Of a stretch of DNA of 64,000 nt, positions 1 through 12,239 are shown one piece after another. The DNA comes from Guadua angustifolia. Its lineage: Eukaryota; Streptophyta; Magnoliopsida; Poales; Poaceae. A program made the translations under genes and the position numbers. The stretch's first letter is position 1. Every line of letters begins with the position of its first letter. The stretch covers positions 65,692,376 to 65,756,375 of the forward strand of contig CM070510.1 of the NCBI GenBank assembly GCA_036346375.1, in the 5' to 3' direction. Under the pieces are notes generated by a model. The model worked only from the letters and a program-made list of their open reading frames with translations. It was not told the origin of the DNA and did no database searches.

Positions 1-720
1 GTGACGTACAGACTATATGACAAAAAAGAAGCAGTCTTGCCGAATGTTACTGTCAACACGTTTAGTGAATGATTTGGATAAGCAGTGATTGGGTAATTGA
101 ACATGACTGAAACCTCATACCTGGAGATGGCCAATCTAGGCTATAGGATATTAAAACTGAAGTATCTGGTTAAGGGAATTCACTGTTGTTAGTTGTCCAT
201 GGGCATATCTCCATTTCTCTGCTAGCATTTCTTCCAAGTCTACTTTGATCTGGCCAATGAGCATCAGGGGTGATCTTCCGTGGCACAAAAAATCCAGAAG
301 GGTTTATACAGACTAGCCTTCAAGGAGTGATATCTCCTTTTTTGCTTTCACACATCCATGTCATTCAATCAGTTCATGTTCTTATTGAGTAGCATGCACT
401 TCAAACTGGAAAGATAATACTAATATTAATATTATTTAATATGGTGTTATTTCGTTTGCAACAACATCAATAGGAACAACATCAATAGTTCAAAACAAAT
501 ATATCTTCCTTTCTTAGTTTCTTTGTTACAAGGTAACAGCTGATGTTATGTTTCTTAAAAGACAATACATCTCTCATTTTCTTCCCTTGGCTTTGTGCTA
601 TAGTGGGTTATCTTTCTACTGGAAGGAAGATATAGAAATCAGTGATTATTACCTGAGAAGATAGCAGTAGCCTTTTCCACATTAACTCTGACATACTAAG
701 TTATGCCAGGTATCAGAAAC
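1..720. other. AT-rich sequence upstream of the first recognised PSI exon
   Basis: I see no convincing coding exon here. The segment ends in a plausible splice acceptor (cag at 720-722) that opens the first recognisable exon of the PSK SIMULATOR-like gene. It is therefore probably an intron or 5' flank of that gene. The N-terminal exon normally present in this family is either upstream of the window or not recognisable to me. Confidence 0.5.
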
Positions 721-722
721 AG

Positions 723-3700
723 GTACATTTTTAGGAAGGGCAAGTATTGCTGGTCTGGAAAAGGCTGTTGAAGTGTTAGATACCCTCGGGAGTAGCATGA
801 CAAGTTTGAATCATGGCAGTGGATTTCTCTCTGGGGGCACAAATCGAGGAAATAAAGTCTGTATTTTAGCATTTGAAGTCGCTAATACAATAGCTAAAGC
901 TTCTAGTTTATGGAGGTCATTCTCCGACGAGAGTATAAAAGAATTGAAAGAAGAAATTTTGCACTCAGATGGAGTGCGAATATTGATTTCCTCAAATTCT
1001 AGTGAGCTCTTGGATATCGCTGCTGTTGACAAAAGGTATGATTGGTTTAAAAGGATGTTGAATTAGTTTTTTTATTCATCTAATCATAATCATGGTTGAC
1101 GTGAACTTTAAATGGAATCCAACAGGAACGAACTTGCCATCTTTTCAAGAGAAGTAATTCGCTTCGGCAACCTGTGTAAAGATCCCATATGGCATAACTT
1201 GGGACGCTATTTCGACAAGTATGCTTCTGAGAAGAACTATGCATTTCATTTTGAGATGACACTATTTACAATCATATCAGCTTTTCTTGTTCTTAACACT
1301 ATGGGTTACTCTAATATGCAGGCTAGTGACAGATTTTACGCCCCAGGACCATTCAAAAGAACAAATGGAAACTACCGTCCAGCAGTTGATTAATTTGGCT
1401 CAAAATACTTCTGTATGTATGCTATGCCATAAAGAACTCTTCTATTTTTACTTAATTTCCTTATTTCTATACTTTGGGGTAGTGGAATCAAGAAGAATTA
1501 AGTCTCTGACATAACAGCAGGCTAAAACTACAGTTTTGACTTTTGAGGGCACAGCTACAATCTTACCTATTTTCTGCAATATCACATTGGCTAGAAACGT
1601 ATGATGACGAGTTAGTTCTTTAATTGCAGGAGCTTTACCATGAATTGCACGCATTGGACAGGTTTGAGCAGGATTTTCAAAGGAAATTTCATGAAGAGGA
1701 GTCTGTGCCAGCGGCTAGACGGGGTACATTCAGACTAATGCCGTTTTTTGAATTAATATCAGAAGATGCTAGAATGCATGCACAATGCTTTTCCAGAATC
1801 TCACTTGGAAATAGTGATTGTACTTTGAAAATGAAGACTTTAGTGAAGAAATCTTAATACAAAAGTTACTCAAACCAGCATTGTATTTTTCCATTAAAAG
1901 TGGAAAATGAAGCTTATGTTGGTTGTGGTGCACATTTTTTTTCTGAACTCCTGTTAGTTTAGTAAGAAAATTGATAAAGTAAAACAGTATGTATTCTCTG
2001 CTAATGTTTCACCTTAAATCTTTTTCATTCCAAGTGAACCAACTTTTGACAGCCACTGTAATAAGATCGTTAACACTAGCAATGCAGTTAGGACTCTTTA
2101 CATAGGGAACCAGGGGGGAAAATCCACATTTTTTTTAGGATGAGCCACAGTAATGGCAATTAATCTTCCAAGTTCCATACCAGTATAATTGGAGAGATTC
2201 TGATGAATACTTTTTTATGTGAATTCATGAAAATACTTAAAATGTATAAATATATATAAGCATTTTTTGTGGTGCTTTTACTTTTTACACTTTGGGTACC
2301 GCTGAAAATGATAGTGGAGATGTTTATTGTATCCAATTTTTGTTATTTGCAGAGAGTGTTATGATTCTGCATAGTGAACTAAAGCGCCAAAGGAAGCTTG
2401 TGAAAAATCTGAAGAAGAAATCCTTGTGGTCTAGAACTTTGGAGGAGGTAATTATCTTTGGCCACATATACTTCATTACTTTATACCATGACTCTGTGTC
2501 CATAAGGTTATTTCTGGTAGCGTTGCCACACCATTGAGTTCTTTTTTCTAATGAATATGCTACTCATATATTGATGTTTTTTTTTTTCGTTCAATGTTGC
2601 TTTTCTTTGTCCCCTATCCAGATCGTGGAGAAGCTTGTTGATATCGTCGTATTTTTGCATAAACAAATCCGGGACACATTCAGTGAAGCTGGTAAATAAT
2701 TCTCAATTGGATGTTTCATTGTTCCCACAAAATGTTTCTGACATTATCCTAACACCTCCCTGAATAAAAAGATCCTGTAGGTACAGACTTATTGGATTCC
2801 GAGCAAGTTCAGAACAAAAGACTAGGTCCCAGTGGTCTGGCACTACATTATGCCAACATTATCAATCAAATTGACAATATAGTAAGTTATTTTGAAGACC
2901 CATTCCATGTGTATTATACCTGTTTGATGTCCCACTTTCATTATGTTTTGTCAGTAATTTCCATATAATCCCTTACCATCTATGGATCTTTTTCTGTTAT
3001 GTTGACAAAGCATGCATTTATCTGTTTACTAGCTGCAAAACACCAATCCCAAAGTCATTTTTGAAATGAACAAGTCCCAACATCATGCTGCATATGTAAT
3101 ATTACCTAAGTCTACATGTTTCAGTCTTCAGCCTGCTATTGATGATGCTTCATTGATTAAGAAAAAGCAAGAAAGTTCTCAATATCATGTATACTTATGC
3201 AGGTTTCTCGACCACTCTCTCTTCCTCCTAGCGCTAGGGACAATTTGTACCATGGGCTTCCAATAACAGTGAAGTCAGCTCTGCGATCACGGTTGCAATC
3301 ATTTAATACTGAAGAGGAGGTTTGTCTTTTATACAACTAACAAGAACCCTGCCGCAGAAAAAAAAACTCATCTCCATTGTATTATCTATGCACATGTAAT
3401 CTGTTGTAGAAATTTAAAACTGATGGTAGGTCAAGCTAAACACTCATAAAAGTTTACAATGTCATCTGCAATCATGTGACAGTGGTCTAGGCGCCAATTC
3501 TATCTCACAAAAGTTGCCTAGGGAGGAGTCATTTACAAAATATTATTGCAAAATATATACTAGAAAATTGGGAGTTAACTTATCGTAAACTCAAGAAAAA
3601 GTGAAAAAATTATTCAATAATATTCCATTGGTAAAAAGAAATCGATAAAAAAATTCAACCGAGAAAAAAATAAATTCGAGAAAATTTCAACACCCGGAGT

Positions 3701-5170
3701 GGGTCTCCTCACTGCATCGAACAGCTCTAATTAGCCCCGGGGTGGACCTGATGTCTCGGAAGTGCATTTGTGAGCTGATCAAGTCAAGGGTGTCCGTAAA
3801 TTTGCAATTTTGTAAATTTTGCTTAGAAAAATCGTACAAGCGTGAAAAAAAAAAAGAAATTTGATAGTATGCAAGTGGAAAACAAATGTTTTGAAAAAAA
3901 ACTAAAATTGCATGAATTACCTTTTGGATGGGATGAAAAACACAGAAAATTTGTTGCAAGGAATTGTAAAACAAAGGTGATAAGTCTCCTACGTTGCCTA
4001 GATCCTACACGAACAAGCAAAAAAAAGGTTGTAATGGATTTTTTAAAAAAATAATAAAAGGGAAGCTACATTAATCATAAAAATTATGATCTCCTTTCTG
4101 TGTTCCAAGTGGTAAGACAGTATCATACCCTATAGGAATCGGTAAACATTAATAAAATATCTAGCCACTCAAATGCATGGGCCATCATGCTAGTTTCTAG
4201 ATTACAATAGGTTTTTCTTGCGTATATTTTCTCAACAAGAGCCAGGACTTGATTTTGGAATTGTTACTCTTGGTTTGTCAAAGCGTACACACTATTAAAT
4301 GTGATCCTTTTTTATTCTCTGCAGCGTACTGTAGCTCAAATCAAGGCTGAAATGCAGAAAACTCTTCGCTGGATTCTGCCAATAGCAGAAAATACAATAA
4401 GGTGGGTTAAGATTGTCATCAATCTTTCTTACTTCTGAGCTTAGTTTTTTTTTCCCCTACAAAAATTCACTGTTTTCGTACTTGTACCAGAGCACATCAA
4501 GGTTTTGGATGGGTCGGCGAATGGGCAAACCTTGGGTTAGTATCAAATCATGATTTCCTTATCTCATACCCTTTGAATTTCCCGTTGACAGTATAGCATG
4601 AATTACTCCTCTTTGCAGCATAACCTAACGTAGCGATTTTGCAGGAGCGAGATGAACAAGAAATCAGGTTCCCAACACAGCGTCACGCGCATCCAGACAC
4701 TTTTTCATGCAGACAAAGCGAAGACAGAGCAATACATACTCGAACTTGTAGTGCTGCTCCACCATTTAGTGGTCCAGGTGAAGAACAGAGGTTACGGGCA
4801 CAAGTCCTCAAAGCAGGACCTGCCTCGATCGCGCAAGGGATCGGATCTACAAGCTGAAAGCAAGCACAGCACATCCCCGGTGAACAACGGCGCGTTTCCG
4901 AGCTCACTGTCGGAGTCCGAGCGTGAAACGCTGGACCATCTGAGCTCCAAGACGACGAGCTACGGGAGAAGCAAGAGCTGCGAGCCTCCACCTGACAGAG
5001 GGAACAAGGCACATCGAAACTGGGGCTCGTGCCGGAGCCATGGCAACTCACCGGCGAGGGAATTCGGTAGGAACTCAGCTCCAGACCGCGACAAGGCAAG
5101 AGATCTGGATGTAATAGATGGCTTGGATAGACTGACTTCATACTCGCCGACATCCCCAACGTTTTGTTAG
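723..5170 (+). CDS. PSK SIMULATOR-like protein (DUF3475 + DUF668), 5' partial
   Basis: Exons: <723-1035, 1126-1218, 1322-1412, 1630-1723, 2353-2447, 2622-2691, 2772-2881, 3203-3319, 4325-4401, 4491-4535, 4645-5170. All borders are GT-AG and every phase joins cleanly to a stop (TAG) at 5168-5170. The first exon encodes GRASIAGLEKAVEVLDTLGS and then CILAFEVANTI (start of DUF3475). Exons 2-4 continue that domain (CKDPIWHNLGRYF, YHELHALDRFEQD). Exons 7-10 encode DUF668 (GPSGLALHYANIINQIDNI, GLPITVKSALRSRL, AHQGFGWVGEWAN). The last exon is a Ser/Lys-rich tail preceded by QTLFHADKAKTEQYILEL. The family is known in Arabidopsis for PSI1, a growth-promoting protein linked to phytosulfokine-type growth; the biochemical role is not settled. 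No internal stop was found. The N-terminus, which carries the start codon in the family, is missing from the window. Confidence 0.9.
3320..4324 (+). other. Long intron of the PSI-like gene
   Basis: At 1,005 bp this is the largest intron of the gene; the others are about 80-630 bp. It separates the two halves of the DUF668 coding sequence. A GC-rich block at about 3690-3800 and an A-rich open stretch at 3842-4054 stand out from the AT-rich intron. They may be a decayed insertion, but I see no terminal repeats or target duplication. Confidence 0.6.
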
Positions 5171-6560
5171 AGATATGCTGCACAACGTAGGTATTCTTTT
5201 GCTACCTCCTCCTGGTTCACCGATGCGTATATCTTGTATATGTGTGATCTACCTATATATTCTCCTAGTCTATGTGCATACATAACGTCGTGTTATAGTT
5301 GGGTGATTTGAGTGGAAATATAGAATGATCACAAGCGATGCTCTGTTTTCTTCTTTGTTTCTGGTGTCTCTCTCTCTGTGTGTGTCTTGTTATTTCCTTT
5401 GTTCAGAAGGCGAATTACGGTCAGCTCCAACAGTAACTGAAAAACTAGGAGAATTCTCGCAAGGCTCTATGGTCTTTTGCGTATTGCTTCTTCAGCTATA
5501 CTCTTGTCTTATCCGAATAGATATGCACAAACATTTTTTTTCTTCCATTTCCGGCGGTGTCCATGTCCAGCGCTGCTCCCTCCACCACGCAACTGTACGC
5601 AGCGAAAGAGACCCCCCTGCGGTCCGCGCCATTTGCCGTCGCCGTCGACGTGGTCGGCATAACACGCCAAATTAATGACTCCATTCCATCACCTCTGCCC
5701 ACAGCTCAGCTTAGCTTCTTCCTGTGGAATTTAATTGTTTTCAAGAAGACAAGCCGTAAGCTGAGCGTCAAAACTGGATGTAGATGCACAGCTGAGGCGA
5801 GAGACGAAAATAAAACGAGCAGTGTTTCGATGCTTTTCCTTCCAATATAAATAGTACAAATCTTAAAGCAAACGAAAAGGTAAATAATCATCGTCTATCC
5901 TTTATTCATGCTTTAATATTTGTGCAACTATAGAAAAGAAAAGTATAGGGTAAAAAATCCTCTATGGCAGAACAAAGACAGGACTCATAACACGAACGTA
6001 GCTTTCAGCCAGTCAGTGGGCAGTAGGCTCCGAATTCAGATAAGCACAAGAATAGAAGAACTCCCCCAACAAACAATCCAAAAGATCACCACCTCCAACC
6101 ACAATCCGTTCCATACAGCCTATTAGCCCCTCAACAGCTCGGCTGGGCCCTCTGAAAACAGTGGACAATCTAGGTTCAGTTCATTACACGATCCATCTCA
6201 GGCCATGATTTCTAAGCAGGCAGACGTTGTACCGTATGGATGCGAGTCCATTTCCTCCTGTTGGAGGAAGATGGCACATGCACCGCAATGAGAGATGGCT
6301 GAAATTTCAGAAAATAACATTTAATTTGTGCGTCTCTTCGGCTCTATATACAGTGGATCAGGTTGTCAAATATCGAAAAACGAATTTTATTGAGTGTCAC
6401 AAACTGAAATCTCTCCAATGATGGTGCGAATTGCGAATGAAAGCAACAGCCGAGGAGAAGGGACGTACAGCTGAGCTAAATTGGCGCGGCGAGCAGTAGA
6501 CTCACATGATAATCCCCTCTGATAAATCCTCCCGAAGATAAGATCAACGACTCAACGTAC
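5171..6560. other. Intergenic, including 3' UTR of the PSI-like gene
   Basis: This stretch holds the 3' untranslated region of the upstream gene and the upstream region of the J-domain gene. Short open frames (for example near 5560-5660) have no recognisable domain. The block at about 5850-5920 resembles 14410-14485 (shared phrases such as AAATCT-AAAGCAAA and TTTATTCAT), so part of it is probably a dispersed repeat. Confidence 0.4.
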
Positions 6561-6595
6561 AGGTGGCGCCACAAACTCCTCACCCCCGAACTCCC

Positions 6596-6603
6596 TATAA
6601 ATA
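6596..6603 (+). promoter_or_regulatory. TATA box of the J-domain gene
   Basis: TATAAATA lies about 95 bp upstream of the ATG at 6695. That places a plausible transcription start near 6630 and a leader of about 65 nt, which is normal for a grass gene. It supports this being a functional promoter rather than random GC-rich sequence. Confidence 0.65.
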
Positions 6604-6694
6604 CATCCGTTCGCCGTGGCGCTCTGGATCCTCGACGACGACGCACTCCAAGCTCTTCAAGAAATCAAGAACTGAACGGGAAGGTTGTGAAAGG

Positions 6695-7095
6695 ATGGCC
6701 TCGTTTGGATCGACGGCTGCTGCCGCGGTGCCTCCGGGCTGCGTCGCCGGAGCTCGGCGTGGCGGCCGGTGCGCCCCTGTGTCCCACGTGCGTCTGCGGT
6801 GTCGGTGGTGGCGGCGCCGGCGAGGACGCACTACGAGGTGCTCGGGGTGGGTTCGGGCGCGAGCAGAGGGGAGATCAAGGCGGCGTACCGGCGTCTGGCG
6901 AGGGAGGTGCACCCGGACGCCGCCGGGGGTGAGGGCGGCGACGAGGACTTCATCCGGCTGCACGCCGCGTACGCCACGCTCGCTGACCCCGACGAGCGAG
7001 CGCGCTACGACCGAGTCATGTCCGGCCCGACGGCGCTGCGTAGGGCACCGCCGACGTTTCGCCGACGGACGTGGGAGACGGACCAGTGCTGGTAG
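6695..7095 (+). CDS. Chloroplast DnaJ11-like J-domain protein, apparent frameshift
   Basis: The J domain is read in frame 1 from about 6820 to 7020: HYEVLGVGSGAS, IKAAYRRLAREV, the HPD motif at 6910-6918, then a helix ending in DERARYDRVM, with stop TAG at 7093-7095. Such short J proteins (AtJ11 type) act in the plastid stroma as Hsp70 co-chaperones. The only suitable start, ATG at 6695 (MASFGSTAAAAVPPG, a good transit-peptide beginning), is in frame 2. Frame 1 has no ATG between its upstream stop at 6688 and the J domain. A one-base deletion (or two-base insertion) between about 6770 and 6800 would explain this. It is either a real frameshift mutation or a sequencing error in a GC-rich stretch. 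No intron repairs it. From the ATG as written, frame 2 runs on as an Arg-rich frame to 7534, which should not be taken as the product. Confidence 0.65.
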
Positions 7096-7622
7096 AGTGG
7101 TAGGATCACGCACGGCGTTGCAGTCGCCGGAGCAATCGGCGGTCGGGGCCTCAAGGGAAATCCCCTGGGCTACTCTGCGCCCTCCGATCCAGATTAAACG
7201 GCGTGGATTTCTCGGCGGGGCCCACCAGTTACGATATATATCGTTTCCACACTCCCGAGTTGAACGAGAAAAAAATGTGCGATCCAAAAGTGGGCTCGGT
7301 TCAGCCGTCGGATCGATTTGTACGGTGAAGATTGAGCCAGCAAAAGGAATCGCGGACGGCCATTTGCGTAGGAAAGCCTCGTCTATACTGTATCATCAAA
7401 TTGTTGTCTTGAATTTGAAAAGATACAGTCGATTTATTAGGATACGGATAAATTTGAATATTTCTTGTCGATATCGGTTGAAAATGAAATTTATCTTCAA
7501 AAAGAGAGAGATTGATATAAATTATGGATTTTAAAGAGTTGAAGAAGTATACGATCGGTCTATGCGTTATAAAAGATGTTATAAGGCGAGTCAAAGAGGA
7601 CATCCAAACAATCAATAAATTC
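7096..7622. other. 3' flank of the J-domain gene
   Basis: The sequence moves from GC-rich 3' UTR to AT-rich intergenic DNA. It ends at the target-site duplication of the copia element. No gene was recognised. Confidence 0.5.
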
Positions 7623-7627
7623 GCATC

Positions 7628-7825
7628 TGTTAGATTCTATATTTAGACTAGGCGTAATATCCTCGGTATATGTTTAGCATCACGTAATTGATTGGATCTC
7701 TTGCTTTCTTATTCCCACGGTCTCTATTTCTATAAACCGCATAAATTAATATGGAAGTGCTTGGACTATATATACATGTACCACATCTCTTTGATATATA
7801 CGCATAAGTGCTAATGCAGCTATCA
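7628..7825 (+). repeat. 5' LTR of the copia element
   Basis: This 198-bp terminal repeat has TG...CA ends and its partner at 13152-13349. A TATA-like run (TATATATA) lies near its 3' half. The initiator tRNA-Met primer-binding site begins directly after it at 7826. Confidence 0.93.
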
Positions 7826-7886
7826 TGGTATCACGAGTTAGATCGATCCTTCTGCTCTCCCGCCGCACCTAGAGTTTCTTCTTTCC

Positions 7887-9190
7887 ATGGTTGCCACTGA
7901 TCCTTCTGCCGATGAGGCCGCGCGCGTCTTCTCGCCGAAGAAGTGGCGCGCCGTCTGGAAGAGGACGCCGCGCGCGCTCACACCAAAGAGGAAGCCGCAT
8001 GCGCCCGAGCCGAGCTCGAGGTTGCTGCATGCCGTCGCCAGGAGCAGGCCGACACGTACGCCCTCGCTCACCCGCAGGCCGCGACAGCAGCTCTCCATGT
8101 GCAAGCCGTGGCCGTCCGTCCTCAACTTCAAGACCTTGGTTCCCATCGTCCTCGACACCAATTCTCTGCACTACAGCAAGTGGCGGGGGCTTTTCCTCAA
8201 CACTCTCAACAAATACACCCTTGACGATCACGTTCTCTCCGATGTTGATCTCTCGGATGATGTCGACTGGAAGCGCATGGACGCCACTGTTCTGTCTTGG
8301 ATCTATGCTACCCTCACGAACGATGTCGTCCTGGATGGACATTGTCATGACGCCGTCCTCCCTTGCGCGAACCATCTGGCTTGTGCTTGAACAAAAGTTT
8401 CTTAATTGGCAACAAAGAGACTCGATCGTGCCCTCATACTTGATGCTGAGTTCCGGAATTTTGTTCAAGGGAATCTCTCTATCATAGATTATTGTTGCAC
8501 GATGAAGTCTATGGCTGCAGATGCCCTTGGTGAGAAGTTTGGCACTGCATGTGGCGTCTATGTTCCGCGGTCTCAATGAGAAGTTTGGCACTGTGGCATC
8601 TCTCCTCAAATGTCAGAAGCCCTTTCCTTCTTTTGTGGAGGTGCGTTCTGATCTTCTCTTGGAAGAAATCACCATGCAGTACACTCCACGTGCATCTCCA
8701 ACTGTACTCGTCGCGGCAGCGTTGTCGTCGGCAACAATGTCTACTCTCGCGAATAGCAGCTCCAACGGCTTCTCCACCCCTGGCTCCAGTTCCGGCGGGT
8801 CGCGCCGCAATCGGCGCCGTAATCGGCGGTTCAGGCACCGGCCCCTCCAAGCTGGCCATCCTACTACAATCCATGGACTGGGCTCATTCAAATGTGGCTC
8901 AGCACACAACAACCACAGCAGCGCCCGGCTGGCCCTCCTCGACCTCCTGGAGAGCATGTTCGCGGATCCGCACCAAACTTCTCCATGCTTGCTGGTGTGG
9001 TGTGCCAACCCTACAGCCCAACTTCATGCCGCCTGGAGGGCTATCTATTGGTTATCCCAGCCTGCCGCACCACTGCAGACCGGTCCTGGCCCTTGGTCGC
9101 TAGGTCCTGTAGGCATCCCCGGAGCATGGACGTCGGGTCCTACAACCTGGGATCAGCAGGTTTACCCTTGCAAACGCCTTCCAGACGATG
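7887..9190 (+). pseudogene. copia gag region, frameshifted
   Basis: The clearest gag-like segment is at about 8130-8340 (SLHYSKWRGLFLNTLNKY, then DLSDDVDWKRMDATVLSWI), a copia capsid pattern. Further gag-like sequence (GLNEKFGTVASLLK) appears at about 8560-8680 in another frame. At least two frameshifts separate these blocks, and I see no CCHC zinc knuckle. A Pro/Gln-rich linker follows up to the protease. Confidence 0.75.
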
Positions 9191-9433
9191 ACGTTCACAC
9201 CTCCGCCATCGACCGACCGGTACTTTGACTCGGGGGCCACTTCACATATGACATCAAACTCTGGTAATCTCATCCTGTCCAACCCTCCTTCACGTTCCAC
9301 TTCTTCGAACATTGTCGTTGGTAATGGGTCTCTTTTACCTGTTACTTCCACCAGGTCAGTGTCCTTCCAGCCCCCCACGGTTCTTTTCACCTTTGTAATG
9401 TTCTTGTGTTCCCACATATTATCAAAAATTTAA
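9188..9433 (+). pseudogene. copia protease region
   Basis: The aspartic protease signature is visible as YFDSGATSHMT, with the catalytic D-S-G intact. It sits between the gag-derived linker and the integrase in the same frame as the following IVVGNGSLLPV motif. Confidence 0.8.
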
Positions 9434-10500
9434 TTTCTGTTTGTCAATTCACTATTGATAATAATTGTTCTGTAGAGTTTGATCCTTTTGGTCTTTCTGT
9501 GAAGGATCTCAAAACCAAGAACGTGATCGCCAGGTGTAATAGTACCAATCCGTTGTACCTGCTCCAGCCCTCAGCATCGGTGTCCCATCCTTTTGCCTTG
9601 GCTGCTAGTGTAGTTTCCCTCATCGTTTGGCATCATCGTCTTAGTCACCTGGGTCATGAAGTTTTTGCTAGGTTAACCACCACGGCGGCCATCCAATGTA
9701 ATAAAGCCTCGTCAAAGTTCTTGTGTCATGCTTGCCAGCTTGGCCGGCATACCCGTCTTCCCTTTCCGTCCTCCACATCTCGAGGGTCTCAAAATTTTGA
9801 TTTAATATATTGTGATCGATGGACATCTCTCATTCCAAGTGTCTGTGGTTATAAATATTATCTTGTTATTCTTGATGATTGCTCGCATTTTCTTTGGACA
9901 TTTCCCCTTCATCTCAAATCTAACACGTTTTCGACTCTTGTTAACTTTTTGCTTTCATCTCCACGGTTTGTTGCACCATTAAGAACGTTCAGTGTGATAA
10001 TGAACGTGAGTTTGACAACTCTTCCACCCACACTTTCTTTCTTACTCATGGTGTCAATTTCCTTCTCTCTTGCCCCTACACATCGCAACTGAATGGCAAA
10101 GTCGAACGTATAATTCGTTCCACAAATAATATCATTCATTTCCTTTTGTTCCAAGCTTACCTACCTCCCACCTATTGGGTCGAAGCTCTTCATGCGACCA
10201 CTTATCTTCTTAACCGACACCCCACCAAAACACTAGACTTTCAGACCCCTTTTTTTACCCTTCAAGGTGTTCAACCTTCGTATTCTCATCTTCGTGTTTT
10301 TGGTTGCATGTGCTATCCCAATCTAACCGCCACTATAGCGAATAAACTTTCCCCTCGCTCCACCTGTTGTGTTTTCCTTGGTTATCTCTCGGATCACAAA
10401 GGCTATCGGTGTCTCGATCTTACAACAAATCGCATCATCATCTCTTGTCACGTCACGTTTGATGAATCCTCTTTTCCTTCCACTGACTGTTCCTCCTCCT
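9406..10500 (+). pseudogene. copia integrase region
   Basis: The zinc-binding start is seen as HHRLSHLGHEVF with downstream CHACQLGRH. It is followed by the catalytic-core sequence (DLIYCDRWTSLIPS, YYLVILDDCSHFLW). The core then shifts frame near 9960-10150, and the C-terminal part (YLLNRHPTKTL, HLRVFGCMCYPNL, CCVFLGY) continues in 10146-10754. The canonical W-S-D of the core start is altered to RW-T. The enzyme is interrupted and cannot be functional as written. Confidence 0.85.
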
Positions 10501-11089
10501 CTCAGCCTTCCTCTAACTTTGATTTTCTTTCAGAGTTCGATTGTACACCGCTCCCTGTTGGGCCCCATTTTTTTGCAGGTACCAATTCAGTCCCTGGTGC
10601 TCCTGGTGCCGACCCTGCTACCCCCGTTGGCTTCCAGCCATGGGCTGTTGCTAGTTGTGCCCTTTTGGTCTGGTCGTCCTGCTGCCTCGCATGGTACTCC
10701 ACCGGCGGTTGTTGCCACCAGTCCGACCGTCTGGGACGAAGCCTTGCTTGTTGACCCTCTCGATCTCTGACCAGAGGTCGCTGCTAGTAGGCCGATTGCC
10801 CACGCGCCCCCAGTGCCGTTGCCTATGGTGACCCCACCTTCAGCTTCGCATGGGACAGCACCGCCTGCGGCGTCCCCCATGTTGGCTTCACCTGCGCCAG
10901 TATCACCTGCGTTCGCATCACCTGTGCCCCGCATCGGCCTTGCCTGCGTCGGCTGCTGCAACTCAACTGTCGCACGTGGCCGTCCCCATCAACCTTGTGG
11001 TGAATAACCACAGCATGGTGACTCGTGGCAAGACCGGTTTTTGTCAACGAGTAATCCTATTTAATCTTAATACGGTTACACTTTCTCTC

Positions 11090-11980
11090 GTACCTAAGAT
11101 GTATCGCGGTGCTCTGGATGATCCTCATTGGCGTGCAGCAATGACTGAGGAGTACGAGGCTTTGCAGGCTAATCAGACTTGGAATCTTGTGCCTCGTCCT
11201 CGCAGAGCCAACATTGTTACTGGAAAATGGATTTTTCGCCATAAATTTCACTCAGATGGTTCTCTTGATCACTATAAAGGGCATTGGGTTCTTCATAGTT
11301 TCTCTCAGCAGCTGGTCTCAATTATGGTGAAACTTTCAGTCCTGTTGTCAAGCCTGCCACTATCTGCACTATTCTTTTAGTTGGAGTCTCTTGAGATTGG
11401 CCTCTTCATCAACTCGATGTTAAAAATACTTTTCTTCATGGCACTTTGTTAGAGGTGGTTTATTGTGAGCAGCCGTCTGGATTTGTTGACACTTCCCGGT
11501 CTGATTATGTCTATCATCTCAATAAGTCTCTCCATGGCTTAAAATAAGCACCACGTGCATGGTACAGCCGGTTTGCTTCTTTCATCCACTCTATTGGATT
11601 TGTTGGTGCTCGATCAGATACTTCACTTTTGTTTATCGGCACGGTCATGATCTGGCTTATTTGCTCCTTTATGTTAACGATATTGTGCTCACGACCTCCT
11701 CAGGTGCTCTCCTGTGGCATGTCATTGATGCTCTTCAACGGGAATTCTCTATAAAAGACCTTGGTCCTCTCCATGATTTTCTCGGCATGTCTATCGAACG
11801 TCACTCCAATGTTCTGTTTCTCTCTCGACCAATATGCCTTGGACATTCTGCAGCGAGGCATCGTGTCTGACTGCAAACCTTGCACTACACCTGTGGATAC
11901 TTCTGCCAAGCTATCATCCGACGGCTCTCCTGTAGCAGATTCTACCCATTATCATGGTCTAGCTAGTGCGTTGTAGTATT
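11090..11980 (+). pseudogene. copia reverse transcriptase region
   Basis: RT begins with DDPHWRAAMTEEYEALQ and NIVTGKWIFRHKF. It continues through a stop in the GLK-APRAWYSRF motif (CAA to TAA near 11544) to the catalytic loop. There the usual Y-V-D-D reads YVND (LLLYVNDIVL, about 11670), a loss of one catalytic aspartate. The IKDLGPLHDFLGM motif follows. Several frames are needed to read it. Confidence 0.88.
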
Positions 11981-12239
11981 TGACATTCACTCCTCCTGAC
12001 ATTGCCTATGCAGTCCAACAAGCTTATCTCTTCATGCACGACCCCCGGGAGCCTCATTATGCACTTGTTAAGCGTATACTTCGGTATATCGTGGTACACT
12101 CGATTTTGGTATTCAGCTTCATCGTTCTTCCACGACGGATCTTCCTGCTTATTCAGATGCCAATTGGGCCAGGTGCCTGGACACTCGACGATCCACTTCG
12201 AGATATGGTGTTTTCTTAGGTGATAATCTCATCTCATGG

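Noticed and set aside
1112..1393. Continuous open frame extending the third recognised stretch of the PSI-like gene
   Set aside because: The part after 1218 is intron. Splicing 1218 to 1322 restores the family sequence (FDK then LVTDFTPQDH).
3842..4054. Lys-rich open frame in the large PSI intron
   Set aside because: A-rich composition, no recognised domain, and it lies wholly within an intron with good borders.
6563..7534. A 323-codon open frame over the J-domain locus
   Set aside because: It is Arg-rich and reads through the J domain in the wrong frame; only its first ~30 codons (from 6695) look like real transit-peptide sequence.
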